From Sialis fuliginosa (Eukaryota; Arthropoda; Insecta; Megaloptera; Sialidae): 64,000 nucleotides of DNA. Below the pieces are notes generated by a model. It was not told the origin of the DNA. It did no database searches and saw only the letters and a program-made list of their open reading frames with translations. The stretch lies in the NCBI GenBank assembly GCA_961205875.1, contig OY540812.1, positions 29,769,098 through 29,833,097 of the forward strand, given 5' to 3'. Each line of letters begins with the position of its first letter. Positions within the stretch are counted from its first letter, which is position 1. Below are positions 45,333-55,300 of the stretch, one piece after another. Both the position numbers and the translations under genes were made by a program.

Positions 45333-48300
45333 CTAAAAAAGTGAACATGTTTTCTTCAAAAGACGCTTTCTGACAACCTCATGTTCGACCATGTATTGCA
45401 CTACTTCTACATTATTTAAATCGGAAGCAATATGTAAACTGCTGTTTCCATTACGATCTTTAGCATTCACGTCAGCGCCATGGTTTACGAGGTATTTTAT
45501 TATATCATAATACTGATGTTTGGTCGCTAAATGCAAAGGTGTTTGTCCGTCACAATTAACTGGATTTATATTTGCTTTATTCTTTATCAGAAACTTTATA
45601 ACATTTATATTATTAGATTTAGTTGCAAAATGTAAAGCAGTGTTTTTATTTACATCTCGTAAATTAACATCAATTCCACAATCTAAAAGAAATCTCAGTA
45701 CATCTAAGTTTGATTCAGAAACATAATGAAACAATGATTCTTTATCTTTTCTAATTGACTTGACATTTGCTCCGTGACTTACTAAATATTTTAAAGTTTC
45801 TATGTCACCTCTCTTCACGACATAGTCCAGAGGTGTCTTCTGTTGTTTGTTCTTAAGATTAACATTAACATTTCGATCAACAAAATATTCAACCAAATCA
45901 AAACTATCTCTTCTCACTGCATAATGTAATACATTATTATTTTCATTATCAATCATATTAACATCTGCTCCGTTATTTACCAAATACTTCACTACATTGT
46001 AACTGCATCCTTCAGCTGCTAAATGTAAGGCAGTTGCCCTATTCTTATTAATAGCATTAATGTTTTTAATATACTTCATTAAATACTTTATCATTTCCAT
46101 GTTAGAATCTAAGTCTTTATTTTTAATTACAAAATGTAATAATGTATTTCCATCATTGTCTTTTGTATCCACGTTAGCTCGTTTCCCAATTAAATATTGC
46201 ACATCTGATAAAGTTCCAAATTCCGCTGCTAGGTGTAGAACAGAACAACCATTCATGTTAACTGCATTCACATCTAAACTTCGACTTGTTAATATTTGCA
46301 TTAATATAATATTTTTGGATCGTGCAGCATAATGCAATGCAGTATTGCCATCAATATCTTTGAGGTTATAATTAATACCAAGTTTCAATAAATATAAAAT
46401 TACACTGATATCACCGGATTCAATCGCAGAATGTAGAATTGTTTTGTTTTTGTAATTTACAGAATCAATTCTGGCTCCTAAATTAATTAAACATTTGACT
46501 AGATTTATATTATGTTTTTCAGCTGCTGTATGTAACACTGTTGATCCATCAATACTCTTTGCATTCATATCAGCGCCTTTTTCTATTAAATATCTTACAA
46601 TTGTGGTGTGTCCCGATCTTGCAGCGTAATGCAACACCGACAAATAACTCGAGTCTTCTGCGTTTATATCAGAGCCTTGCTCGATTAGAAATTTGACAAC
46701 ATTTAAATTATTATATTCTACTGCAGCATGTAACGCTTTACAACCTTCATTATCCATTATATTTACATCAGCGCCTCTCTTTATTAGAAGTTTAACGATT
46801 TGTAGTTTATTACGTCCTACAGAACAATGCAAAGGATGTTTTCCTTCATTGTCAATTGCATTCAGATTAGCTTTATGGTTGATTAACAGCTCTACAAGAT
46901 CAGGTTTATGAAGTCTTACAGCAGAATGCAAGGCTGTGGAACCTGTGTTGTTTTTCGCATTTACGTCAACACCTTTTTCTGTAAGATACTTTACTACTAA
47001 ACATGTCTGACCACCAGGATTTTCCTTTTTACAGGCAACATGTAAATACGAATCACCCTCATTATTGGTAACATGTACATCAGCTCCGTGGTTAATTAGA
47101 AGTTCTACCAAGTCAAATTCACAGGATAATATAGCGTAATGTAAAGGCGTGTTACCGTCATTGTCAAATGTATTTATAAGAATTCCTTTATTGATTAAAT
47201 ATTCACACATTTCTTTGTTTTTCTTTTGAACCGCCAAATGTAATAATGTTGATCCCTTCACGTTTATAGGAGTTGTATCACTTTGATTTTTTAAAGCTAC
47301 ATCTTGTAAATTGTCTTCGCTGTCTACTGAATATGTTTTCCAATACTGTTTTCCAATGTTTACATCATTTTCTGTTCCAACAACCGAAACTGGTGGACTG
47401 TCTCCTGAAAATATAGGTACGATGGGCAGATATTCAGAAGAATCTATTTCAGTACGAAACTCGTTAGTAGAATTTACATCGTTTTCATTTTCCGCAACCA
47501 AAGCTTCCGAACTGTCTTCATCGGACCATTTTACTTTTATTCCATCACTTTTTAGCTCAATACTACTGTATTCATAGTTTGTAGAATAGTCGTTTGTAGA
47601 ATTTACATTAAACCCTAAACAAATAAATAATTCTAAAGCTTCTAAATTGCCATCACGGACAGCTTCAAAAAGCATATTTATTTTGTCATTTCCTACATTT
47701 TCTATATCAGCACCTTGTTCTATCAAATACAAAAAGGTTTCAACATTATCATACTTAGCTGCAATCGCTAATGCCGTTTGACCTTCATTGTTGGCAGCAT
47801 ATATATCAATCCCTGATTCTACCAAACATTGTACAATATCATTACCACAACTGCAGACCACCATATGAAGATATGTATTGTCTTCAAAATCGACTGCATG
47901 AATGTCTGCTCCGGATTCAATCAAAAGTTCAACAATTTTTAAATCATCCGAATACAATGAACGTTTAAAGATAGTGAACTTTCGCTTATCAATAGAATTA
48001 ACATCAGCTGAGTGATCAATCAAATACTTTACAATTTCAACATTTCCTTTAATTTCTACGGCCAATGCCAAAGGCGTACAACCAATAAAATCTCTCGCAT
48101 TCACATCGAATCCTAGCCCAACAATAAATTTAACTATATCAATATTCTCTGTCTCGACTGCTTTGTGAAGTATCGTACTATCCATACAATCTCTTTCATT
48201 AATATCAGCTCCTTTCTCAACAAAGGACTTGATAATTTCTAAATCACATGTTATGACAGCTTCATGTATATAATTTACATTAGATCCTTCTTCTAACAAA

Positions 48301-49478
48301 AAACTTATAATATCTTTTTTGCTATGATTTAATGCATAACGCATTGGTATGTGTCCACTAAGATTACACACATTTACATTGATCCCATACTCAACTAAAG
48401 CTTTAACAACAGACAAGTGTTCTTTTTGAACAGCTTTATGTAAAAGTTCCTCATGTTCGTTCACCGTCGCTCCCAGTTCAAGTAAATAATTTACTATTTC
48501 ATAGCATCCTCTTATAACAGCTGAACGTAAAACCGAATCTTCATTGTACATAGCATTAATATCTGCACCCCTGTCAATAAAATATTTAACCACCTCTAAT
48601 TTACCAGATTTGACCGCGCTATGTAATATTCCACCAATTCCTTCCTCATTTATAAATGAACAAGCTCCAGAACTTACAAGAAATTCAATTATACTTAAAT
48701 CACCCGTACTAGCTGCATTATTCAATGCTGTATTTTTTCTTGCATCTAGGGTATTTAAATCTTCCATATTTTCTACTAACAGATTAACTATTTCAAGATT
48801 ACCCTCTACTTCGACGGCTGCAAACAACGCTGTCTGGTTGAAATCATTTGTAGCGCAAACGTCAATTCCACATACGATTAAATAAGACACAATGTCTTTG
48901 TTCTCTACAGATTTGACAGCCAAAAATAAAGCAGTTTCTGAATATTTATTTGTTGCATTTATATCAACTCCCAGATCTACTACATATTTAACTAGATCTT
49001 GTAACCCAGTTTCAACAGCCGCGTGAAGTACAGTGTTATCATCGCTGTCTCTGTCATTAAGGTCTACTTTATTTTCAACTAATAATAATTTGATGATATC
49101 CAGGTTTTCTTGTTTTATTGCCATGAGAAGTGCCGATGTATTGTTGACATCTAAAGCATTGACGTCTGCACCTTTATCTATTATAAGTTTTACGATATTT
49201 ATATCGCTCGTTGCGACAGCATGGTGTAGAGGTGTGGATTCATTGCAATCTAATGCAGTTACATCGGCTCCGTGGTTTAGTAAACATTCAATTATGTTTA
49301 TGTTCTTAGTTTTAAGAGCACAATTCAAAGGAAAATCTCCTTTATCGTTTAAGGCATTTATATTAACACCTTTTTCTACAAGTGATTTGACATGATTTAG
49401 ATCACCATTTTCAATAGCCTCGTGTAAGTTTTCGGGACACTGGTTATCTGTATATCCGGTTTCTCCTGGTTGATCCAT
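45333..49478 (-). CDS. Giant ankyrin-repeat protein 2 (1381 aa)
   Basis: A single coding exon preceded by an acceptor (TTAACAG) 9 nt upstream of ATG 49478. The matching donor is 54326. After a short polar head (MDQPGETGYTDNQCPEN) about 36 ankyrin repeats follow (TALHAAVEYNNLNVVKFL, LLINHGADVHVTNN). They are interrupted at about residues 626-738 by an Asp/Glu/Ser-rich linker unlike that of gene 1. One repeat near residue 413 is shortened (NYIHEAVITCDLE) compared with gene 3. The last full repeat is followed by VVRKRLLKKTCSLF, a basic non-ankyrin tail created where the reading diverges from gene 3 after VEHE. No targeting signal or catalytic domain. It is the most intact-looking member of the gene 1/gene 2 pair. 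Expected to act as an intracellular protein-binding scaffold; partner unknown. Confidence 0.93.
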   Translation of the reverse strand: MDQPGETGYTDNQCPENLHEAIENGDLNHVKSLVEKGVNINALNDKGDFPLNCALKTKNINIIECLLNHGADVTALDCNESTPLHHAVATSDINIVKLIIDKGADVNALDVNNTSALLMAIKQENLDIIKLLLVENKVDLNDRDSDDNTVLHAAVETGLQDLVKYVVDLGVDINATNKYSETALFLAVKSVENKDIVSYLIVCGIDVCATNDFNQTALFAAVEVEGNLEIVNLLVENMEDLNTLDARKNTALNNAASTGDLSIIEFLVSSGACSFINEEGIGGILHSAVKSGKLEVVKYFIDRGADINAMYNEDSVLRSAVIRGCYEIVNYLLELGATVNEHEELLHKAVQKEHLSVVKALVEYGINVNVCNLSGHIPMRYALNHSKKDIISFLLEEGSNVNYIHEAVITCDLEIIKSFVEKGADINERDCMDSTILHKAVETENIDIVKFIVGLGFDVNARDFIGCTPLALAVEIKGNVEIVKYLIDHSADVNSIDKRKFTIFKRSLYSDDLKIVELLIESGADIHAVDFEDNTYLHMVVCSCGNDIVQCLVESGIDIYAANNEGQTALAIAAKYDNVETFLYLIEQGADIENVGNDKINMLFEAVRDGNLEALELFICLGFNVNSTNDYSTNYEYSSIELKSDGIKVKWSDEDSSEALVAENENDVNSTNEFRTEIDSSEYLPIVPIFSGDSPPVSVVGTENDVNIGKQYWKTYSVDSEDNLQDVALKNQSDTTPINVKGSTLLHLAVQKKNKEMCEYLINKGILINTFDNDGNTPLHYAILSCEFDLVELLINHGADVHVTNNEGDSYLHVACKKENPGGQTCLVVKYLTEKGVDVNAKNNTGSTALHSAVRLHKPDLVELLINHKANLNAIDNEGKHPLHCSVGRNKLQIVKLLIKRGADVNIMDNEGCKALHAAVEYNNLNVVKFLIEQGSDINAEDSSYLSVLHYAARSGHTTIVRYLIEKGADMNAKSIDGSTVLHTAAEKHNINLVKCLINLGARIDSVNYKNKTILHSAIESGDISVILYLLKLGINYNLKDIDGNTALHYAARSKNIILMQILTSRSLDVNAVNMNGCSVLHLAAEFGTLSDVQYLIGKRANVDTKDNDGNTLLHFVIKNKDLDSNMEMIKYLMKYIKNINAINKNRATALHLAAEGCSYNVVKYLVNNGADVNMIDNENNNVLHYAVRRDSFDLVEYFVDRNVNVNLKNKQQKTPLDYVVKRGDIETLKYLVSHGANVKSIRKDKESLFHYVSESNLDVLRFLLDCGIDVNLRDVNKNTALHFATKSNNINVIKFLIKNKANINPVNCDGQTPLHLATKHQYYDIIKYLVNHGADVNAKDRNGNSSLHIASDLNNVEVVQYMVEHEVVRKRLLKKTCSLF
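47265..47612 (-). other. Linker inside ankyrin gene 2, diverged from gene 1
   Basis: About 113 codons between ankyrin repeats. It contains SDEDSSEALVAENENDVN and, further on, a related GTENDVN segment, so it too looks built from decayed internal repeats. YSVDSED is the main short motif it still shares with the gene 1 linker. Confidence 0.85.
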
Positions 49479-49694
49479 GACTGAAATCTGTTAATATAAT
49501 TATTAATTTTGTGACCCGAAACATTTCTAGTTTCTTCCAGAAAACGTTTATGTGTAAAATACATAAATCACATGCAATGTTTTATAGATGTAAAATCTTA
49601 ATAAATGATAAAAAAATTAATTTTAATGCATGCATCGCTTAAAATATAAATAATTATCTAAATAATATTTCAGCAATAATAACTAATATGTATA

Positions 49695-50541
49695 GACCGG
49701 GAGCCATCAACCACCAAAACATACGTCATCGAGTTTCGGGCTGAATTATTTATATTCGGATACGTTTTTCTACAGTAGGTTAAACAAATGCTGGTCGGCC
49801 GAGGCATATCTTGTCCAGTTATGTGTTAGCGCGGGTGTAAGGTGCTTATTTTAGTCGACTTTTACGTCATCGAGTTTCGGGCTGAATTATATGCCAAATT
49901 AAAGCTATAACAATGTACTTTTTAAATCTTTCGGTCGGCCAGCTCATATCTTGGCAGTTTGGTCAGTCCGACCAAATTTATCTTTAAAAAATCCAATAAT
50001 TCGCGAGGTGACTCTCGCCGATTTTGTTGCAATTTCGTATACTAATAGTCCAATCAATTCTAAGGGACACGTATTTTTTTATATGTGTGATAACGACCAT
50101 TTAAGGGGTGAAAATCTCCCTCAAAATTTTACAAAAAAAAATTTTTTTTACTATACCATTGGAATGTTTATAAAAAAAACAATGTTTTTACACTTTCTTC
50201 TAGGGTGTACACTTTTTGCGTTATACAGAAAAAACGAAAAATTCGTAAAATTTTGAGAGGTTTTCACTCCTTAAATGGTCGTTATCACTGATATAAAAAA
50301 ATACATGTCCCTTAAAATTGATTGAACTATTAGAATACGAAATTGCAACAAAATCGGGAGAGGGTCACATCGCGAGTTATTGGACTTTTTTAAAGATAAA
50401 TTTGGTCGGACTGACCAAACTACCAAGATATGAGCTGGCCGACCGAAATATTTAAAAAGTACATTGTTATAGCTTTAATTTGGCATATAATTCAGCCCGA
50501 AACTCGATGATGTATGTTTTGGGGGTTGATGGCTCCCGGTC
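49695..50541. mobile_element. MITE with TA flanks and arms >350 bp
   Basis: Ends GACCGGGAGCCATCAACC and its complement, flanked by TA. The phrase CATCGAGTTTCGGGCTGAAT occurs twice in the left half and once, inverted, in the right. The open frame 49951-50256 spans the palindrome and is not a gene. Confidence 0.85.
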
Positions 50542-50857
50542 TAGTAGGTACTATATTGTTTTATAACTGAAAGAAATCGATTAAATACAATACTTTTATA
50601 TAACTCATTTAATAATAACTAACTGACACAAGTATAACAATTTCAGATGCAATATAGAACAATCAATGTCAGATTTAAAAAGTGAAAACCCATAGGGGTA
50701 CTTGTCTGTTAGGCAGGCGCAAGTCACAGCTTTATGAATATATATGTTACGGAGAAAAATATATGGTATTTTTTTATTATCTGAAGACAACAAGCCATTG
50801 AGATAATAATTGCCAACATCATGAAATTTTCTTATCCACCAAAACTAAATAACTGCA

Positions 50858-50902
50858 TAGTAAAATTTGCTATATACTACCTATATAGCAAATTTTACTA
50901 GG
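50858..50902. repeat. Short perfect palindrome
   Basis: TAGTAAAATTTGCTATA and its complement around a 5-8 nt centre; could form a hairpin. Its role is unknown. Confidence 0.7.
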
Positions 50903-51413
50903 ATAGATTTTAGATGAATGTACAGCTCTTGTTACTATGTATAGTGTTTCTTATTTTTGTAAATTCATTTGTATATTATTTACATTTATATTTTCCAACA
51001 ATTAGATTCATTCACTGACCTAATGATAATTGTGTATCCACATCAATAGAAAAAAGACTTTTCTCTGAACAATTGGTATATACAAGCAATATTTTAAAAT
51101 AGTTCTGACGCTGTGCATAAAAGCATAAAGCAATCGAATTATTTAATTACTTCCTAGCAATATCGAAATACAAGAAGCTTTGTGATCGTTTTAGAATGTG
51201 ACAAAATAATTGTTCTCCGATTTCAAAATTGTAAATTGATCTTTCCGTTTCAGGTCAAGACAAACACTTTTCATTCCGTGTCTGTCTGTCTATCCGTCCG
51301 TCTGTGTGTCTGTGCCTTGAATCCTTGTTATACGCATAACTCATGAACCACTGAACCGATATTAATGAAATTTGGTTGGATCGTTGGGTCTGACTTTATA
51401 GAATCTTTTTTGT

Positions 51414-51690
51414 AGAGCATTCAATTTCCTATAATATAGGTCTACAACGCTTGTAAAATATTCCCTTACAAAGATTTATCTCAATTTGCTTTAAAAAATC
51501 GTGTTTTGTTTTTTAAATTGATATTTACTTTGACATATTAAATATTATTTTGACGTTTGCATAAATTTAGATTTGGATTGAAATTGTCAAAAAATTAAAA
51601 ATATACGAAAAAATAATCAGGTGCGAAAAATTTCGAACTAATATTTTTTAGTAAAATTGTATAAAAATTAAATGGTTATTGGTTAACCAG
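51414..51690. repeat. Direct repeat on the 5' side of ankyrin gene 2
   Basis: Same sequence and orientation as 44834-45125; the two bracket ankyrin gene 2 about 6.6 kb apart. Just left, 51270-51390 has runs of CTGT and the phrase AACCACTGAACCGATATTAA, frequent in insect interspersed repeats. Confidence 0.75.
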
Positions 51691-51837
51691 GCAATTTAAA
51701 CTAGGCAATTTATCTGAGCACTTTATCGGTTTTTATTTCAATTGTTCAATAATTAACTACCTTTGGTGAATTTAGCACGAGGAAGCAGTATGCATTTACT
51801 TGACAGATGTTTTTTCTACAAAATTAATTTTTACTTC

Positions 51838-52745
51838 CATGTTCCGAAGGATATAGAAGTATTGTAATAGTTGAAAAATCATGTCCGAGATAAGAGCAGA
51901 TTCTCATTGTACTACCTTCAAAACTTAAAGAAAAGTTGATTTCCGCATGGCGGCTATGCATGTGGCTATGTGTGTGTCTGGATGTAGAATTTTGTTTCGT
52001 TCACTATAACTTTCTATCAAAATGCACCGATCTAAATTATTTTTGAGAAAATGTTTATCTCTCTAAACCTATTGGTTTTGGTGCTAAACGGATTAGGGGT
52101 TTTAGAAATATTCGAAATTTTGTAAATATTATTGTTTAAAAAGAGAACGTTGCGAGTATTATCTTACTAATTTTGATAAGACTTGGTACATTTCTAGTTT
52201 AATCAAGCTTAATAGATATTTATTTTTATACGTGCCTAAATAGCTATTGATCAGGTGAAAACCACCCTCAAAGTTTGAATTTTAAATACTAATTAATACG
52301 TTACTAATTCATGTTGCTTTGGAACAAATTCAACTAATTCAAATTGTCAAATTAGTTATTCTATGACTGCGTATTATGTTTTTGACATTAGGACTTTAGA
52401 AAACTAATATTTATAATAGAAAGGTTAGTTTTATTTTTACAGATCCCATTGAAATTTTTCATATATTAAAAATTATCCAAAAAGATATTAAAGAACATGA
52501 AAGTTATGTATGGTTCTCTATACCAATATTTTGATAAGTCAGACAAGGTTACATTTTCATTTAAAAAATAAAATATCGGTATGGAGTCACACATGACTTC
52601 CATTTTCTTTAATATCTTTTTAAATAATACCCAGGCACACGTTTTGAAGGTAGAACAATCAGAATCTGCTTTTATCTCGGACACGATTTTTTTACGGTAC
52701 CTATTACAATATTTTCATTTCCTTCGGAACATGGAAATAAAATTC
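51838..52745. mobile_element. Foldback element
   Basis: ACTTCCATGTTCCGAAGGA near 51835 pairs with TCCTTCGGAACATGGAA near 52725. TCATGTCCGAGATAAGAGC pairs with GCTTTTATCTCGGACACGA. The CGGAACATGGAA motif also occurs 3' of ankyrin genes 1 and 2. Confidence 0.75.
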
Positions 52746-53032
52746 CACCGCCTTTGGAATTTTCGTCGTCATATTGGCGCCTTAAAATTTTTGATCAACA
52801 CATTTTGAACTATCATTTCTCCAAGTTTCAAAAAATTTCAAACAAAAGTTAAAATCCATTGCTTTCAGGGGTTATTTTAAGGAAATTTTAGAACTGCACA
52901 ATATGAGTGAAAGCGAAAAAAAATTCTAGACGCAATTGAATAATGTTCTTTTTTAGTAGGTACTGCGCAAAATTACTTTTACAACTGCACAATTCAATTT
53001 AAGAGCTGCACAAACAAGCTACTCTAAAATGA

Positions 53033-53354
53033 TTGCTTTTGTCTCGGGGTGCTTTATCATGGTTAATTAACGAACGATTAAGGGGGGGGGAAGGTTTTAA
53101 AATGCATTTTTTTTTAAATTTTTTTCTGAATGTACAACATGTCGAGAGTATTGTGTCAAAATTTCAAGTAAATCGGAATAAAACTAACGAAGATACAGCG
53201 TTTCAAGCGACCGACCCTCATGCTCGATTTTTATACGGACAAACTGCACGTACAAGTAAAGAGGGTAGAATCCAACTTAGCGAAGAGCAAAAAAATGCAT
53301 TGGACATCCTGAATGACAGTGTTTCACTGTACGAAGCTGGCATTGATGATTCTG
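53033..53354 (+). CDS. Possible captured exon of an unknown gene
   Basis: The frame reads through VQHVESIVSKFQVNRNKT and QATDPHARFLYGQTARTS, then LSEEQKNALDILNDSVSL and EAGIDDS, and then meets a strong donor (TCTGT|GTAAGTAT) at 53354/53355. The last 70 codons have protein-like composition (Asp, Glu, Lys, Arg rich, no repeats), unlike the chance frames around. The left end is unclear and overlaps the arm of a foldback element (53073-53975). I do not recognise the protein. It could be one exon of a captured host or transposon gene, or a remnant. Confidence 0.4.
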
Positions 53355-53975
53355 TGTAAGTATAAAAAATTATACCCTTTTATTGATGCTTAATTTTGGA
53401 TGTACGAGTATAAATAACTTTAAAACGATTTTCTCGCAAATGTCATTTTTGATGTTCGTAAACATTATAACTCAAAATCTACTTGACCGATCCTTTTGAA
53501 ATTTTAAACACTATTTCTACACATAAATCAACAGGTAATCAGAGAGAGTTTTTTTTTACCATTTTTTTCCATTTTATAATAACAAATTCACCGAAATTTT
53601 TAGCGAAAATCACGTTTTTCACTTTCAAATGCTGCCAAAAATAATTAAATCGAAAAAAAAAAACTCTCTCTGATTACCTAGGGAAACAAATCACCTTTCA
53701 AGCACATTTCGATTTTTTTGTTTTAGATGATCCGGTAACGAGTTATGGTGTTCACCGCATAACAACTCTTTTTCGAGGCGCCTCCAGAGATTCGCTGTCA
53801 TGGACTTATTTTTTGATATTTTTAATTGAAATTTTTTCCAAAGATACTTTAGATGTCATACTATAACGTGTATATGAAATAAATAAACCAACATTATTCA
53901 TATCTTCAAAAAAAAATCATGAAAATATGCCATTTTTTCGCCTTTAAAACCTTACCCCCCCCCCCCTTAAATAAC
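53073..53975. mobile_element. Foldback element enclosing the possible exon
   Basis: TTAAGGGGGGGG...AAGGTTTTAAA near 53078 pairs with TTTAAAACCTTACCCCCC near 53945. Within it, 53531-53682 is a small element with ends AGGTAATCAGAGAGAG and CTCTCTCTGATTACCT. Confidence 0.7.
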
Positions 53976-54326
53976 TGTGATTATTTTTACTTCATGCAAT
54001 CTACCATTATAGTCTACGTTCATGTTTTTATTAATCCTTTGATTAGTTGCATCCCCCCCCCTATTCAAAACCCCACACTGTTAACAATACAAAAGTAATT
54101 TTCTCAAGTTTATTTAAAAATAAGAATACCTAATATTCAACAATAGATCAAAATGTAAAGTTAGCGCCTTTTATTATTTATTATGTGTGTGATGACATTT
54201 TTTTTAATACACGTACAATACATCATCCAATTTTATTATGATTTTCAATGATTAATACATATTTGTTAATATTGTATAAACAAAATAAACATAAATAAAT
54301 ATATTAAAATATTCTATAGTACTTAC

Positions 54327-54620
54327 ATTTTATTATCTTATTATATTGCCTATGTTTAATATAATTAATTGAATGTGATGGAAACGCATGTGTAAACTCC
54401 AGCGTTCGTAGAGAGCGAATGCAATTGTCCTTCTGTACGTCACAGGATGAGTGAATGCATTGAGAAATTATGAATCATCATAAAACTAGAACATCCCCAG
54501 AGCCGGCACGGAAAATCTCAAGGTCCTGGTTGGAAGCTTGAGGCCTTTTTAGTATAATCTCAATCGGAGGGGGGGGGGATTGAATAATATTGACCGCAAT
54601 GTAAATATTTATTTATATTA
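54327..54620 (-). promoter_or_regulatory. Module C: candidate leader exon and promoter of ankyrin gene 2
   Basis: The donor GTAAGTACTATAGAATA follows ATAATAAAAT on the minus strand. The upstream side shares with 32793-33095 the phrases TCACTCATCCTGTGACG, GCATTCGCTCT, TTCATAATTTC and GATTATACTAAAA. Conservation of this block in two units, against diverged intron sequence, suggests regulatory content. Confidence 0.55.
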
Positions 54621-54624
54621 TACT

Positions 54625-55300
54625 GTTTTTGGGATTGAGGAGCCTTTAATTCTCATAAACTCATGTTACTAATAAAACAAGTACCTCTTTATTAAATCAA
54701 TTTAATTACCAAAGTCCGCAAATAAAGTTTGTTCTTTAAATTATAGACTCTTATTTTGTTATGTTTTTTCTCCAGTAATTGGCACCCAGTTATGGACACT
54801 AGCTACTGATTATAAAATGATAAGTACTACAACACAACTAAATAAAGAATTGTAAATTTTGAAACAATGTAAAGTAGATAATATGATAATATAATACTCT
54901 CTCTGTCCCAAAATACTCGATAGTTTTCTCCTTTTTTCTTGTCCCATATTACTATATATGTTTCTTTAAAATTAATTTTTTTGACAAAAAAGTTAGTATA
55001 TTTTTATTTAAGAGTAGTTTATTTTTCAAAAATGATAGTTCTACTACATAAGTACATCAATAAAAATAGTATTTGTGATTGATAAGCCGCGGCCACGAAT
55101 CGAAAACTATCAAGTATTATGGGACAGAGGGAGTAATTAATAAATATATTACACTAATAACTAATTTAAATGTCAATCATTTTGTCACCAATTGGCCGAT
55201 TGTCATCAAATTAAGCTGTTTTACAGTTAACTATCTATAGATTATGATTCAGTAATGGCAATAATCAAATATCAACAAATATTTATAATTTAGTGTCCGA
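54625..55300. repeat. Shared ankyrin-cluster flank modules A and B, third place
   Basis: Module A at 54625-54790 and module B at 54830-55300, interrupted by the Stowaway-like MITE at 54897-55133. Here the order is C, A, B; near 32-33 kb it is A, B, C. Confidence 0.7.
54897..55133. mobile_element. Stowaway-like MITE (Tc1/mariner type)
   Basis: Ends CTCTCTCTGTCCCAAAATAC and the complement of GTATTATGGGACAGAGGGAG, each flanked by TA. Length 237 bp. The terminal CTCCCTCTGTCCCA-type sequence is the hallmark of plant Stowaway MITEs, best known from grasses. Confidence 0.85.

Larger units (their letters stand above)
49479..54326 (-). other. Inferred leader intron of ankyrin gene 2
   Basis: Acceptor at 49488-49489. 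The proposed donor GTAAGTACTATAGAATA begins at 54326 on the minus strand. The 4.8-kb interval holds a MITE (49695-50541), a direct repeat (51414-51690) and two foldback elements. Confidence 0.6.

Noticed and set aside
49951-50256. 101-codon open frame
   Set aside because: Lies across the arms of a TA-flanked MITE; low-complexity Phe/Lys runs.
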